Below are positions 10,690 through 24,780 of a stretch of 64,000 bases of DNA, piece after piece. Origin of the DNA: Cycas panzhihuaensis (Eukaryota > Cycadophyta); contig CM041465.1 in NCBI GenBank assembly GCA_023213395.1, positions 16,616,001 to 16,680,000 of the forward strand, read 5' to 3'. The translations under genes and the position numbers were made by a program. The stretch's first letter is position 1, and each line of letters starts with the position of its first letter. The notes below the pieces were generated by a model. The model had not been told where the DNA came from and ran no database searches. It worked only from the letters and a program-made list of their open reading frames with translations.

Positions 10690-11345
10690 TCTTCTAAAAT
10701 GATCTTTAGTAAATAGCTTTATCAATATATCTATTAGTTGTTCATCACTCAAATTATATTCCACATTCAACTTCCTCACTTTAACCATCTCCCTAATATA
10801 CTAGTATTGCATCTTGATATATTTGGTTTGAGTATGAAACTCAAGATTATACAATGGTTAAATAGTACTTTAATTATCCATAAATATAGTCATTATTCTA
10901 CTTTAAATATTAAGAACATCCAACATTCATTTTAACCAAACTGCTTCATGAGTACCCACTGAGAATCCCTATTGCTTTGCGTTAGTAGAAGATAATGTAA
11001 AAGTTTATTATTTTTTTAATTACATGACATTGATCCACCACAAATACTAAACACATATATTATAGTAGATTTTTTATCATTAGAGTTGCAACCCCAATTA
11101 GCATGAGTGTAACCTTGTCATCATCTAATATCATTATTTCTCAGAAACTCTAAACTGAGACTAAGAGAACCCTTCAAATATCTCAAAATCCTTTTGGTTA
11201 TAATATAATGTGGCTCCTAAGGATTTTACATAATCTGAGAGACCAACCCAATAACAAAGGTAATATTGAGCCTAGTATGAGTTAGATAGATAAGACTCCC
11301 TGTTTCTTAGCTTCTAAGAATGGCATGTATATGGCAACATATAAG
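10690..11345 (-). pseudogene. Copia RNase H and RT C-terminal remnant
   Basis: The minus strand gives, in shifting frames, the reading that corresponds to GYTHANWG, KKSTIIYVFSICGGSMS (the GYTDADWAG...KSTSGYVF region of copia RNase H) and, upstream, QGVLSI*LI and LPLLLGWSL (the end of copia RT). Many stops. It belongs with the LTR at 10056-10643 and is cut off at about 11345. Confidence 0.65.
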
Positions 11346-12587
11346 TGAGTGTAGGAATACATCCCTATCATTTTTACACTCTAATTATTTATATTATCAT
11401 GATTTTAGATAGTGTATATATGCTTTATTTACTTGTCCATGTCCCTCTTTGTTGATGATAAGTATGACTTTAGCTCATGGCCATTTAGTCCACCCATTGA
11501 GCTCTTTAGGATAGAAAAGGTATTATCTTCCCCATTTGTAACTTTATTTCTTCTTCATTTTGACCCACCAAACCTCTTTTTTAATCTTTTTGCCACTTGC
11601 TGTTGATTTCACCCCTACTTATGGTCCTCCATTAGTGAGGTTTTAGCCAAATTACATTCTTATTTTGCTTAAAAATCAAAATTATTGCTAAATCATTATG
11701 TTTTATGGTCATAACAGTGGTAAAGTGAACTGCTTTATGCTATTAAAAACATGTTTGTGATACCATGAATATATTTGTGGTATAACTATCACCTACTTAA
11801 ACTCAAGATTTTTTGTGATTGTTGGATCATTAATGGTATTTTATTAGACCTAGGCAAACTATACCAACCCTAGGTTAGCTCCCATTAGATTTAGATAGAC
11901 TAAGAGGCCAAAACCTTATCCAAATCTTATTTTTCTAAAGTAATTTACATTAAACCATGAGAAAACTCATGGTTTTAGCTTAGTGGTTCTCCCATATTAT
12001 GGGTAGACCCCACACCTTACTCCCATCTACTTAACCCCCTCCTTTTTCCATTGGAAGGGAGGAGACTTTGAGTTTATATGACTATATGATTATGCTACTA
12101 AAATTATCCAAAATTTTAGCAACCTCACTTCCTTCACTAGCAATCCATTGGAGTTTGAAGATAACATATTAAGTGCAAATTAGAGACCCATGAAAAAGAA
12201 ACTTGTAGCCATTATCCCCCTAATATATTAGATAGAAATGTAATTTTTCTCCATATTTATGTGTAATTATTTACTTTTAGTTCATATTTTCATCTCCATA
12301 TCATGATCACATGTTGAATGGTAGGTTTATGCTAATAATCTTTTTTATTTATAAAATCTCTTGAGCCATAACTAATTATTTCCTCCCTTAGTTATTCTTG
12401 ATTACTCTCTCTACCAATTATAAAAGTTGTGAATTAGAGTAGTCGCACCTAAATACACTCAGAGAGCCTATATTATATTGGGATATAAGAGCCATTCTAA
12501 GGCATCTCCACCAATTCCACTTATTTACTTCATTTTCTAAAGAGAGCTTTTCATTTATTATAGAATCTTGATTGATATTACCTAGGG

Positions 12588-12596
12588 ATATATCTA

Positions 12597-12681
<85 letters not shown>
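12588..12681. repeat. (TATC)n followed by (TA)n microsatellite
   Basis: About nine TATC units (to 12626) run into about 26 TA units (to 12681). Confidence 0.95.
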
Positions 12682-12683
<2 letters not shown>

Positions 12684-12778
12684 TGTTGTTAGATTTTTTG
12701 GGAAGACATTTGCTATGTAGGATTCTAACTTGCTTGTAAGAAGGAAAAAACTATAAAATTTACCAAGCTATTTACCTC

Positions 12779-12783
12779 ATCTC
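12779..12783. other. C2 target site duplication, left copy
   Basis: ATCTC immediately precedes the TGTTAGA start of the LTR and is repeated at 17471-17475. Confidence 0.9.
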
Positions 12784-13175
12784 TGTTAGAATATAATGTT
12801 TAATGTATATGTATATAAGTAAAGTATCTTATAATCAATAGTCATAGTCCTAAGTATTAAGGTCTAGGAGTCATACCTTCTAATAATATTGTCTGGAAAG
12901 TTAGAAGGTCATTAGTTGGTAAAGTATCATTGGTTAAGTTAAAGGTAATTGTCCCATATGAATTACTTCTCTTGTATGTCCTCCTACCTATTTTACATAT
13001 AAAGGTGGTCAAGGTAGTGTATGGAATTAGGTCACCATTGGGACTCATGTTGAATCTATAGTGCATCAATATTCTCATATAATCTATTTGCGTTATGTTA
13101 ATACAAGCATTGCTTTATTCATTGATATTGTTTGATATTGTTGGACTTGAATACTTTCCATGTTAAAATCTAACA
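12784..13175 (+). repeat. C2 5' LTR, 392 bp
   Basis: TGTTAGA...TCTAACA termini form a perfect 7-bp inverted repeat. A TATA-like element (ACATATAAAG) lies at 12995-13004 and is also present in the 3' copy as GTATATAAAG. Confidence 0.93.
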
Positions 13176-13187
13176 TGGTATCAGAGC
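13176..13187 (+). promoter_or_regulatory. C2 primer binding site (initiator Met tRNA)
   Basis: A perfect TGGTATCAGAGC directly abuts the 5' LTR, which ties this coding-poor element to the copia-type priming system. Confidence 0.93.
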
Positions 13188-14059
13188 AGGCCATCCTGTT
13201 ATAAGAAGAAGATTGAGAAGGCTGATCAGTTGATTTTGTTTGCTACGTGTCTATGCTAGCATGCATATGTGGGTTAGTTGTTATATACCCACTCTATTAG
13301 TTTGTTGGCCCATTGTGATGTTTGTCAAGTGAGTTAATTGAAGTGTTGTACCATCCATGTTTTGTATTTATGGTTTATGGCAGTTTGTGATCCTATCTAT
13401 GAGTAAGTTTTCATCTCTAATTGCTTGTGTGAATCCTACCTACCACCTATGGAATCTTTTGAGGGTTTAAAAAGATGTCTATGGTTATACTTACTGGGAA
13501 TTTGTACTAAAGCATATATTATTTAAAAGATCAACCTCTATCTATATCATCCTCCTATTTGAAGTTGATTCTACTGTCTAGAATTATCTATCCATGAAGC
13601 AAATTTTATTTGTGGTTCATGGCATGCCTTCATGATTGTGAGATCTAGTTGTGAGTTGATACATGATAATTATCATCATTTAAACCTGTAAAGACACCAC
13701 CATTATCACCCCATTACAAGATCAATGGTCATGATCCAAAATACAAAATAGCCTACATAGATGCTAGTTAGTTAGTGGATCCAAAAGTATTAGTTTAGTT
13801 GAAACATTGAATGTCCTCACACATCACCAGTAGGTTGATAAAGTAGTTATTACTAGGACATGGATGGTGAAGTAGTCACCATGATCATCTAATCAGTAGA
13901 TATATTTATACAATCACTCGCCAATGATTGGAGGCTATAATTTATCTAGGTATAAAAGGCTCCCATACAACGGTTTTGTAGATTGGCTTGTAGGTCTGTT
14001 AGAGAAATTATCTACAGACTGTGTTATCAATGACCCAAATTGCTTGGCTCCTTTGAGTT
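13188..14059 (+). other. C2 interior, left part: nothing recognised
   Basis: About 870 bp without an open frame over 60 codons or a recognisable motif. It could be leader, more of the captured gene beyond recognition, or unrelated sequence. Confidence 0.5.
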
Positions 14060-14708
14060 ATTGACGGTGGCTCCATTGTTGGTTTGATGGTATGAATGGG
14101 AGAATAGTGTGAATTGACCATAATAAGTGAGGCCTCTAAATGAAAATGCCAAGCCTCTAGTAATTATACTTAACTATTTCTAGAAAGGGTATTCAGTGGT
14201 TAATGTTTAGTGAAAAGATAGGCCAAAGCTTCTTTTCAATACTATTTACACCCTTACAGATATTTAGAATGTTATTTTTCATGCCACTTTAGATTCTGAA
14301 GGCCCGAAATCCTACCAAGAATACTACATTATATGCACGAACAGATGCCCTATTAACTCTGAAGTAGAGAGGAAAAAGGTGATTCAATATCTGGAGGCAG
14401 TTATAGAACAAAGGGTCTCAAAGGGCCTGAGACTTGAGCTTCTCACCAGCGATAGAGTTGGGATTTTATCTAATGTGACTCACATATTTCGTGAGAATGG
14501 TTTATCGATGGCCATAGTGAAAGTCACAACTAGGGGAGACAAGGTAATCAATATGCTTTATATAACTAATGTAGTTGGGAGTCCTGTTAATTCTAAAACT
14601 ATAGAAGCATTTCATTGAATGATTCTGTAAGTGAAAGAAACCTCACCTTCTAGGGAGTTTACAAGTCACTTATCATTTGGTAATCTGTCCAAGTCTAAAT
14701 TAGAATAG
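14060..14708 (+). pseudogene. Captured ACT-domain repeat (ACR-like) gene fragment, C-terminal part
   Basis: One reading frame shows about 215 codons of similarity to plant ACR proteins, which have several ACT domains that usually bind amino acids and serve regulatory roles. Motifs in order: a weak RWLH..FDG; KPLVIILNYF; KGYSVVNV followed by two stops; KDRPKLLFNT and YTLTDI (third ACT domain); HATLDSEGP; YQEYYI; CPINSEVERKKVIQ; then an open stretch with RVSKGLRLELLTSDRVG, HIFRENGLS, VTTRGDKVIN and GSPVNSKTIEAF (fourth ACT domain); then SPSREFTSHLSFGNL near the usual C-terminus. I count about six stops but no frameshift after 14130, and no intron interrupts the segment. It is in the same orientation as the retroelement. 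Family assignment comes from memory of conserved ACR motifs. Confidence 0.9.
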
Positions 14709-15580
14709 TTCCCAGCCATGATGAGATAGCATATCGGTGTGGGTACTTCTTGGCAATGATGACTATTGATAAGAGGCTAGTCTAGATATTTCTATAAATG
14801 TAAGCCCTAGTCACTCATAGTTGTCAGATGAAGAAAATTAATTACTCTTGCTAACATGAAATGGAAAGGCATCACCCTACTTGGAGTAGTAGCAGTTTCT
14901 AGCTCCACGCACAGAGATATCTATATCAACTATTAAGGAGGAGTCAACTAGTAATAGAGAAATCCTATTGAACTATTATTTTTCTCTTAGGATGGAGGTC
15001 ATTATATGAGGAGTCATGAGTCTACATCAAAGAATATCTAGGCTACAAGAAGATTAGTCTGTGAATAGAAGCCCTCTATTGCAGCCTCACCTATACAGTT
15101 CAGGGTTCTTACCATCGTTCAACCCTTTTTTTCAAAGGTCCACAGGGAGAACTTTATTCTTTTTTACAATTAAGACATTAAGGCTTAGTTGGCATATAGG
15201 CATTTGATTTTGTTGTTTCCCTTAGTATTGGCCTATTAAGTAAATTCCTCTATGAGTCTTTTTCTCAAGGTGATTTCATTGTTGGTAATGAAATATTACC
15301 TAAATAATGACATAAGGTAATTATTTTTCTACTAAAAGAAATTAATAGGCAAGTAAGGGAAAATTTTAAAGTACAATTATTAGTGCCATTGATTGATAAT
15401 AGGGCAAGAAGGATAAGTTATTTAGTAAAAATACTTAAGTTATAGGAAAGAAGGCAAGCCTTGGCCTGTGGTTTTGACCTAGCTATGTTGAATGAACACA
15501 TAATCCTTAAGTAATTTTCTCAATCCCACAATATGGAGTTAAGTGAAGTTATTACCTTTGTAGCATAGAACAAGAAGTTT
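14709..15580 (+). other. C2 interior, middle part: nothing recognised
   Basis: About 870 bp with stops in all frames and no motif I recognise. It lies between the ACR fragment and the possible gag remnant. Confidence 0.5.
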
Positions 15581-15589
15581 TGGGTAACA

Positions 15590-15850
15590 TGCACCAACAT
15601 AGTTTTTCCTAAATATGTTGGAATTAATTTTTGAATATGGAAATTCAAGATGGAATGTGTCTTTAGAATAAAAGGATTATGGAACATTATGCTTAGAAGA
15701 GTTTTAATTAAGGAAGAAGGGGAGGTAGCCTTCAAAAGAAAAATAGGGTAGTTGTTGATGTAATGATTGTAACTTTCAACAAGGAGAACCTTCATCCTTC
15801 ATACTACTTGTCCAAACTCTTCAAAATATCAACTCAGTTAAAGATGCCTA
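15590..15850 (+). pseudogene. Possible copia gag N-terminal remnant in C2
   Basis: The conceptual reading FPKYVGINF then IWKFKMECVFRIKGLWNIM resembles the gag start FxGxNFxxWKFKM...LW found in copia elements, and VAFKRKIG fits the following segment. Stops and a frame change are present. If correct, C2 derives from a copia ancestor that lost pol. Confidence 0.55.
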
Positions 15851-16055
15851 GAATTTGCTAGTAGAAGTACATGAAAAAGACCCTAAAGAAGTGTAAAAGA
15901 GTATCATAAGGGCAAGGAATCAAAGGAAGAAGCTAAAAAGGAAAGCCAAAAATTAGCCTAATTATGGTAAGGATAATCCTCACATAGACTCCAATGATAT
16001 TCCTAAAGTAAATGGATAGGAGTCTGATGATCTTTACTCAAAATCTTATGTATAT

Positions 16056-16667
16056 TTGAATTCACCAAATGACCTGAGCCTCACTAAGATTATAGAAAAT
16101 CCCATATATGGGATTGCTAGAAGAGTGAAAGTTGAAGAACCTGAACCCCAACCTTTACAGGTAATTCTTCATGGAGACACATGCACCCTAAAAGAAGGTA
16201 TAAGCAATATTGTCCTAGTTTATGTTGATAGATTGGTAGTCAAGATTCAAATGATGTTAAGATATACATTGATATGTATGTATTGGAGACTATTTATGAT
16301 TCCTCTTAACTCAGTCACATCTTCTATTTTCATCTTTAAAAGAATCAAAATTGTGATAGCATATCCTACAACAACTCTAGAAAGTTCCTTTAAAGAAAGA
16401 AGGAACGTAGGCAAAATACTATATGATCGAAATCTTGTCTATCAAGGTCATCATATGTTTTGGGTAGGCTACTTAATCATGAAGTTTAATCATGTCAAAA
16501 TAATGTTCCATCTTTATATAGACTTAATCAGGAAATGTGTGCATATAATCATTATGAAAATCCTCATCATACATAGTACAAAGAATTATTTGGGTAATAT
16601 GGAGAAAACAAGATATCTTACTAGTTCTGCACACATATTTGAACATGTAAAGTTAGGAAAGGGATAA
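16056..16667 (+). other. 203-codon open frame of unknown nature inside C2
   Basis: ATG 16056 to stop 16667 is the longest uninterrupted frame of C2. The N-terminal third is hydrophilic (RRVKVEEPEPQPLQ), and the rest is rich in I, M, Y, H and R with no domain I recognise. It could be a chance frame in AT-rich DNA, remote pol sequence or a second captured piece. No function is proposed. Confidence 0.3.
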
Positions 16668-17078
16668 TTATCACTCCTTTCCTTTCAAGGGGATGATCAT
16701 TAGCTCAAGAAATCAATAATCCTAGTAGACTTAGAGACAAATAAGGAGGAATCTACTTACTTCATGGAGTTGAAATCATATGTAATCATATTTGATCGAG
16801 GAAGACCACACCTTCACTAGGAACACACATGAAGATTTGTCAAATAGGAAACAAGAAGTAGCATAGCATACAAGACATACATGTTTTACATCATTTTGGT
16901 TGAAGACAAGGCTTATGACATCGTCTTTAGAAAAATTCCAAGACTTAAGAAATGAAAATTCAAACAACACTTCAAAGTTAAGTCCTATGCCAGTTTGTGT
17001 TAGTCTTGTAAGTCCTTAGTACTAGGTGCCATGATGTCCTCAAATTTTGTAGTCTCAACATTAAACATTAAGGGGAGG
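16668..17078 (+). other. C2 3' untranslated region with polypurine tract
   Basis: No gene seen. The region ends in AAGGGGAGG (17070-17078) immediately before the 3' LTR, the expected polypurine tract. Confidence 0.75.
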
Positions 17079-17470
17079 TGTTAGAATATAATGTTTAATA
17101 TATATGTGTCTAAGTAAAGTATCTTAGAATCAATAGTCGTAGTCCTAAGTATTAAGGTCTAGGAGTCATACCTTATAATAATATTATGTGGAAAGTTAGA
17201 AGGTTATTAATTGGCAAAGTGTCATTAGTTAAGTTAAAGGTAATTATCCCATATGCATTACTTCTCTTGTATGTCCTCCCAATTATTTTGTATATAAAGG
17301 TGGTTGAGGTAGTGTATGGAATTAGGTCATCATTGGGACTCATGTTAAGTATATGGTGCATTAATATTATGATATAATCTATTTGTGTTATGTTAATACA
17401 AGCATTATTTTATTCATTGATATTGTTTGATACTATTAGAGTTGAATGCTTTTTATGTTAAAATCTAACA
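17079..17470 (+). repeat. C2 3' LTR, 392 bp
   Basis: Same length and termini as the 5' LTR. Differences are mostly transitions. It is followed at 17471-17475 by the second ATCTC target copy. Confidence 0.93.
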
Positions 17471-17475
17471 ATCTC

Positions 17476-18299
17476 AAGCAACTTCTTATAGGCCTTCATA
17501 CTAGCAACTACCTTTAAAAGGTAAGGATAAAGCCTTCTTTTGTCTTTTACTTTTTTTTTGAAATTTTTTTACCATACTTTTTCTTTATCATAGCATATCC
17601 AACAAGGAGAATTGCTATTAGATTTGCTTTAGAGTTAGCGATATTTTTTCTTGCCCTTCATCCTCTTAGAAATCTCCCAACATGTTAGAAGAAAGTTACA
17701 TATTCTAAGCAACTACCATGTATCCAAGTATACCATCATTAAGTTTAATTTGTTGCTACTTTCTTTAAAAAAAAAATAGAGAGAAAAATAAATTAAAAAA
17801 CAAGAAAAATATGAAACAAATTATTTTGTTGTATTAACAAAAGGGAAGGTGATAAGAAAGGAAAAGAAGCTTTTATTTCTCTACTTACTCTTTCTTTTCT
17901 TTATTTCCCTTTTTTTATCTTAAAAAAAAAGACTTTTTGGGTCATTTATTTTCATCTTAAACCTTACATCGCATTTATTATAACAGTAGAGAATTAATCT
18001 TATTGCATGTTATTTGGTACAAAATCCAAGATGTGAGGAGGGTTTCTTATTATGAGTCTTAAATCCATAAGGGAATATTGTGGCTTTACTTAAGGCAATC
18101 TAATTATTTTCATTAAAATAGAAGAGCATTTAGTTGTATTTAGGCATGTGTTTTGCCCCCCTTAGATGACCATAGGTTCCTTTTGAGAAACCAATTCATT
18201 CGTTCACCTTAGTACATATGCACAGACCCACTTCCCTTAGTTTAGCCTCCTTTTGATAGGCCATTTATAGAATTACCTTGTAATCTACATTCTTAAAGT

Positions 18300-18300
<1 letters not shown>
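17476..18300. other. AT-rich sequence without recognised gene
   Basis: This is the right half of the locus into which C2 inserted. It holds long A and T runs (about 17555-17580, 17765-17810, 17900-17935), and no coding motif was found. Confidence 0.5.
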
Positions 18301-21340
<3,040 letters not shown>

Positions 21341-21347
21341 TCTCCTA

Positions 21348-21618
21348 TGATGGAGTGAGGGTAGAGAAAAATAATAAACTATAAGGCCATAATATCAAAC
21401 ATTAACAAAAATCTGAATATTGAAGGTGGTGTTGAGAAACACCTTTGGGCCATGAGGCCTATTTAAATAGTTAGGTCATCGAGTTCTCCCAATGTATACC
21501 GATATTTGGTATTAATAAAGACCATTAAAATGATAGACAGTGGGTCAGTTATGGTGGTTGGAGTCATCTCCATACCTCCCAATATTACCACATTACCCTA
21601 ATGAACATTATTCCATCA
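21348..21618 (-). repeat. 271-bp copia 3' LTR (minus orientation)
   Basis: On the minus strand a purine tract ATGGGGGAGAA (21619-21629) is followed by TGATGGA, and the LTR ends in TCCATCA at 21348, a perfect 7-bp terminal inverted repeat. It closes the copia RT-RNase H remnant to its right. No second LTR or target duplication was found. Confidence 0.82.
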
Positions 21619-22680
21619 TTCTCCCCCATAATGTTTATTAGGGATGACTCCAAGCTTGTCTCTAAACTTGTGAAACTTAATCTTTTCATGAGCCTTAGTC
21701 AAGATGCCTGCCACCTGCTTATTTATGTTGTAGTAAACTAATTTAATCTCACCCACTTGTACTAATTCCCTGATAAAGTGATTTTATATTTTAATATAAT
21801 TCGTTCATCCATGAAACACTGGATTGCATGTTATTTGAATTGTACTTTGATTATCACACATGATATATGTAGGTCCATCCTATTTCATTTATAAATCATG
21901 GAGTTACTGATATAGCCAAACCATTTTACATGCTCCTATTATTGTCACTTTATACTCTACTTCAATAGTAGACAAGGATAGCATGCTTTTCTTCTTGGTA
22001 CTCCAAGTAATTGATGCTAATCCCATGCTGAAAGTGTAACCAAATGTGGATTTCCTATCATTAACCCAACCTACCTATTCTGAGTCTATATAACCAATCA
22101 ACTTGAAATCTATCGAGGACTTATAGTATAACCCATAACTAATTATGCCTTTTAAGTATCAAAGTATTCTCTTTGTCACTTACTAATGTGTTGTCTTAGG
22201 TTCCTACATAAACCTAGATACCACACTTACTAAATGTAAATTATCAAGTTGAATTAATGTTAGGTAGATTAAATTACTAATCAACTACCTATAAAGTGTA
22301 GGATTAAATGATGTAAAATCATCGAACTTGAATAGCTTTATTCCAATTTTTATTGATGTAGACAATGCCTTGTAATCATTCATCTTAAACTTTTGAAGTA
22401 AATCTAGTGTATATTTCCTTTAAGATACAAATATATCATTTTCATCTTGCTATACTTCCAGACCTAGGAAGTAATACATAAGGCCCAAATCAATCATCTC
22501 AAGTTCTTTGCACATGTCATCTTTAAACTTTTGTAATAATTAAGAGTTATTTCTAACATAGACTAAGTCATCAATATAGAGACCCAAAATAAGTATTAAG
22601 TCTCCTTCAATCTTTATATATAAGTGTTTCCCACCTACTTTGAATGAACTAGGCATTATCACATAGGTGAGATTAGGTAT
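21619..22680 (-). pseudogene. Minus-strand copia RT/RNase H remnant
   Basis: The minus strand reads, with stops, LGLYIDDLVY (YVDD equivalent), MIDLGLMYYFLGLEV, FVS*RKYTLDLLQKF, RKSTFGYTFSMG, STKKKSMLSLS, CDNQSTIQITCNPVFHG and ADIL-like AGILTKAHEKIKF, then the purine tract and the LTR. It is the 3' quarter of a copia element. It is cut at about 22680, upstream of the RT palm centre. Confidence 0.88.
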
Positions 22681-22959
22681 ATATTTTGTCCCTTACATTT
22701 GATCACATTTGTACAATTATTATGGTACGTGATGCTTGTATGCTTCTATGCTTGGTTGATTACTTACATTGCTTACTTACCTATGCATGTTTCCTACCTA
22801 TGATGACTAGGACTTCTATCCAATGGCATTATTGAGCTACTGTGGTAAGCCCTAATTGGCAATAGGTCCCTCACGTGCCTCTGTAGCTTAACTTAGGTGA
22901 CTCTTAACTTGTTTTACGCCTTCTTATAACATCTTTCCCCCTTTGTTATGCCTCACCTA
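22681..22959. other. Short unassigned stretch
   Basis: No gene seen. It lies between the truncated copia RT and the first position that aligns with the second G1-family copy (47968). It could be the start of the G1 LTR missing from that other copy. Confidence 0.4.
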
Positions 22960-24414
22960 TCTCCTTGGTTTACCAATAATAGTCTATTGAGGTCCTTAGA
23001 GGGAAGATGCCCCCCTTTTTACTGGTTTCATATGAGGCTTATTTGTAAATTATATTGTTACTAGTAGTTCATCTTTGATTGCCATCATTTATTAAGTTCT
23101 AGCTTGTTTCGATGAGTGTCTCATATATTTCCACCACTATTTAGCTTATGGAACAACCTAGATCTAATTTATTAACCTTTAGGGAGAAATTTAAGGCCCT
23201 TAACAATCATCCCCTCTCCCTATTTCATTAATATTTGCTAGAATTTATCAAATTTTATCAATTTCTATAGTTCTGTTATTGCCCTACCTATTTTTTTGTT
23301 TGCCCCACCTTGATAATTATACCCCATGAATATATTCATGGCACCACCAATATATTCATAGTATGGTTGTTATGACTTTGAACACAGGTAGCAATGGTTA
23401 AATTTACATTTAATGTAGTCTTGACATGGGATCCAACATTGGGACCAGCCCAGATTATGGCCTAACAGTCCTAAGAGGCCAATAGAACTTAAAAACCAAA
23501 ATTTAAACTCATTATGCATCATCAACAATCATTATTCTTCACTCTTGAGCTCTCTTCCAAGCTACTTTCTTAACTACTCTTCTCTATACATACAGGGCAT
23601 CTAAAAATATCATTTTTGACAAGCAAGCAAGAGAAAACTAGAACTTGGAAGGTAGGAGATCATCCCCAAGCTTCTACTATAGCCAAGGAGACACTCCCAT
23701 TCATCATTAAGTAAGGATTTCTTCTCCAAAAGCTTACTTTTACAACAAAAAACCCTCAACTTTCACCAGCATACTCCTCCTTTCAATGGGTAAGCCCATT
23801 TTAGTTTAGTTTTTCTTGCTAATATTTTTATTTTAATGTGCATTTTGTTGGTTTTATGATTCAAATCTAATTTCATAGATATTTAGTAGATTTTCTTGTC
23901 TAAATTTGGAGGCAACACCTCCCTTTTACTATAAAACCATTGTTTCACCCCCAAAATCACTAGCTAATGGTAGGTGGAGTGCTTGACCAGACAAGGGAGA
24001 TTATAGGAAGGTTAATAGGCTTGAGTTCTAATTCTAAAGGCCACCTTCCACTTGGGTAAACCCCTCCCCCAAGTTGCAAACCATCTTACCATACCTTACC
24101 ATAGCTAGTGCAACATTTTTGGTTGTGAAACTTGTAACATACTTTTGTGACTTGATCTCCTACCTCAAAATATCAAACCAAATTACCACCTAAGTGTGAG
24201 ATACCTATATCCATTTGGGAGACATTACCCTATAGAGGAGCTTCACCATTTTGAGGTAACTCCCTTCCAATTTCCTCCCTATTTCTCCCAATTGTTTCAT
24301 AGTGAGGTTATAAGTAAGAAAAATAATATTTGATTTTGGCTTCATTATTGTACATTGAAAACATATCTACTAATAATATTTCATTTGAAAGAGTGAATAT
24401 ATATATATATATAT

Positions 24415-24485
<71 letters not shown>

Positions 24486-24780
24486 TATATAGATATATAT
24501 ATATATATTTGCTTGTAGAGAGGTCTCTTGTCCCTTGTGTAGATTGAAGACCACTTTGCAAGCTAAGTAACATCTTGTAAAAGGTAATACCACTTCATAA
24601 TATTTGTTGTTTATTTCTACTTCATTACTTTATTTTCTTTTACCTTGTGCATTTATTGAGTTAGAGTTTGGGGAAGGGAAGGAAGCCTCTCTCTTCACCT
24701 TCAACAACATCTATGACAACAAACGAAGCATATTACTGGCAAGGGAGATACATGAGGGAGAGTTGTGCTATGCCACCGAA
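22960..24780 (+). repeat. G1 5' LTR (boundaries approximate)
   Basis: The segment is repeated in direct orientation at 47968-49700 and its right part in inverted orientation at 47340-47965. It lies upstream of the G1 leader and gag, so a 5' LTR is the natural reading. It includes the (TA)n tract at 24397-24508. I could not fix TG/CA ends or a primer site with confidence; GTGCTATGCCACC near 24770 is the likely end. Confidence 0.55.
24397..24508. repeat. (TA)n microsatellite in G1 LTR
   Basis: About 55 TA units with three GATA interruptions (around 24415, 24483 and 24491). Confidence 0.95.

Larger units (their letters stand above)
11346..12783 (+). repeat. Old LTR-like sequence related to G1 family (tentative)
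   Basis: No gene found. Short islands (CCATGAATATATT, CTAAGAGGCCA, a TA microsatellite, then GTAGGATTC/CTTGCTTGTAAG) occur in the same order as in the G1 LTR at 23320-24580, suggesting a much older copy. Element C2 is inserted in its right part at 12783. Confidence 0.35.
12784..17470 (+). mobile_element. C2: complete non-autonomous LTR retrotransposon with captured ACR gene
   Basis: The element has two 392-bp LTRs (12784-13175, 17079-17470), each TGTTAGA...TCTAACA, a perfect primer binding site, a purine tract and a 5-bp target duplication ATCTC. The 3.9-kb interior shows no protease, integrase, RT or RNase H motif that I could find. It contains a host ACT-domain gene fragment (14060-14708) and possibly a short gag remnant (about 15590-15850). 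Mobilisation would need proteins supplied by a copia relative. LTRs differ at about 40 of 392 positions by hand count with no gaps, so the insertion is old. Confidence 0.93.

Noticed and set aside
15520-15795. 91-codon minus-strand frame
   Set aside because: The plus strand of this segment resembles copia gag, so this is a shadow.
21348-21618. Reading this LTR as the 5' LTR of the copia remnant on its left
   Set aside because: No primer binding site follows it on the minus strand, whereas a clear purine tract precedes it from the right.
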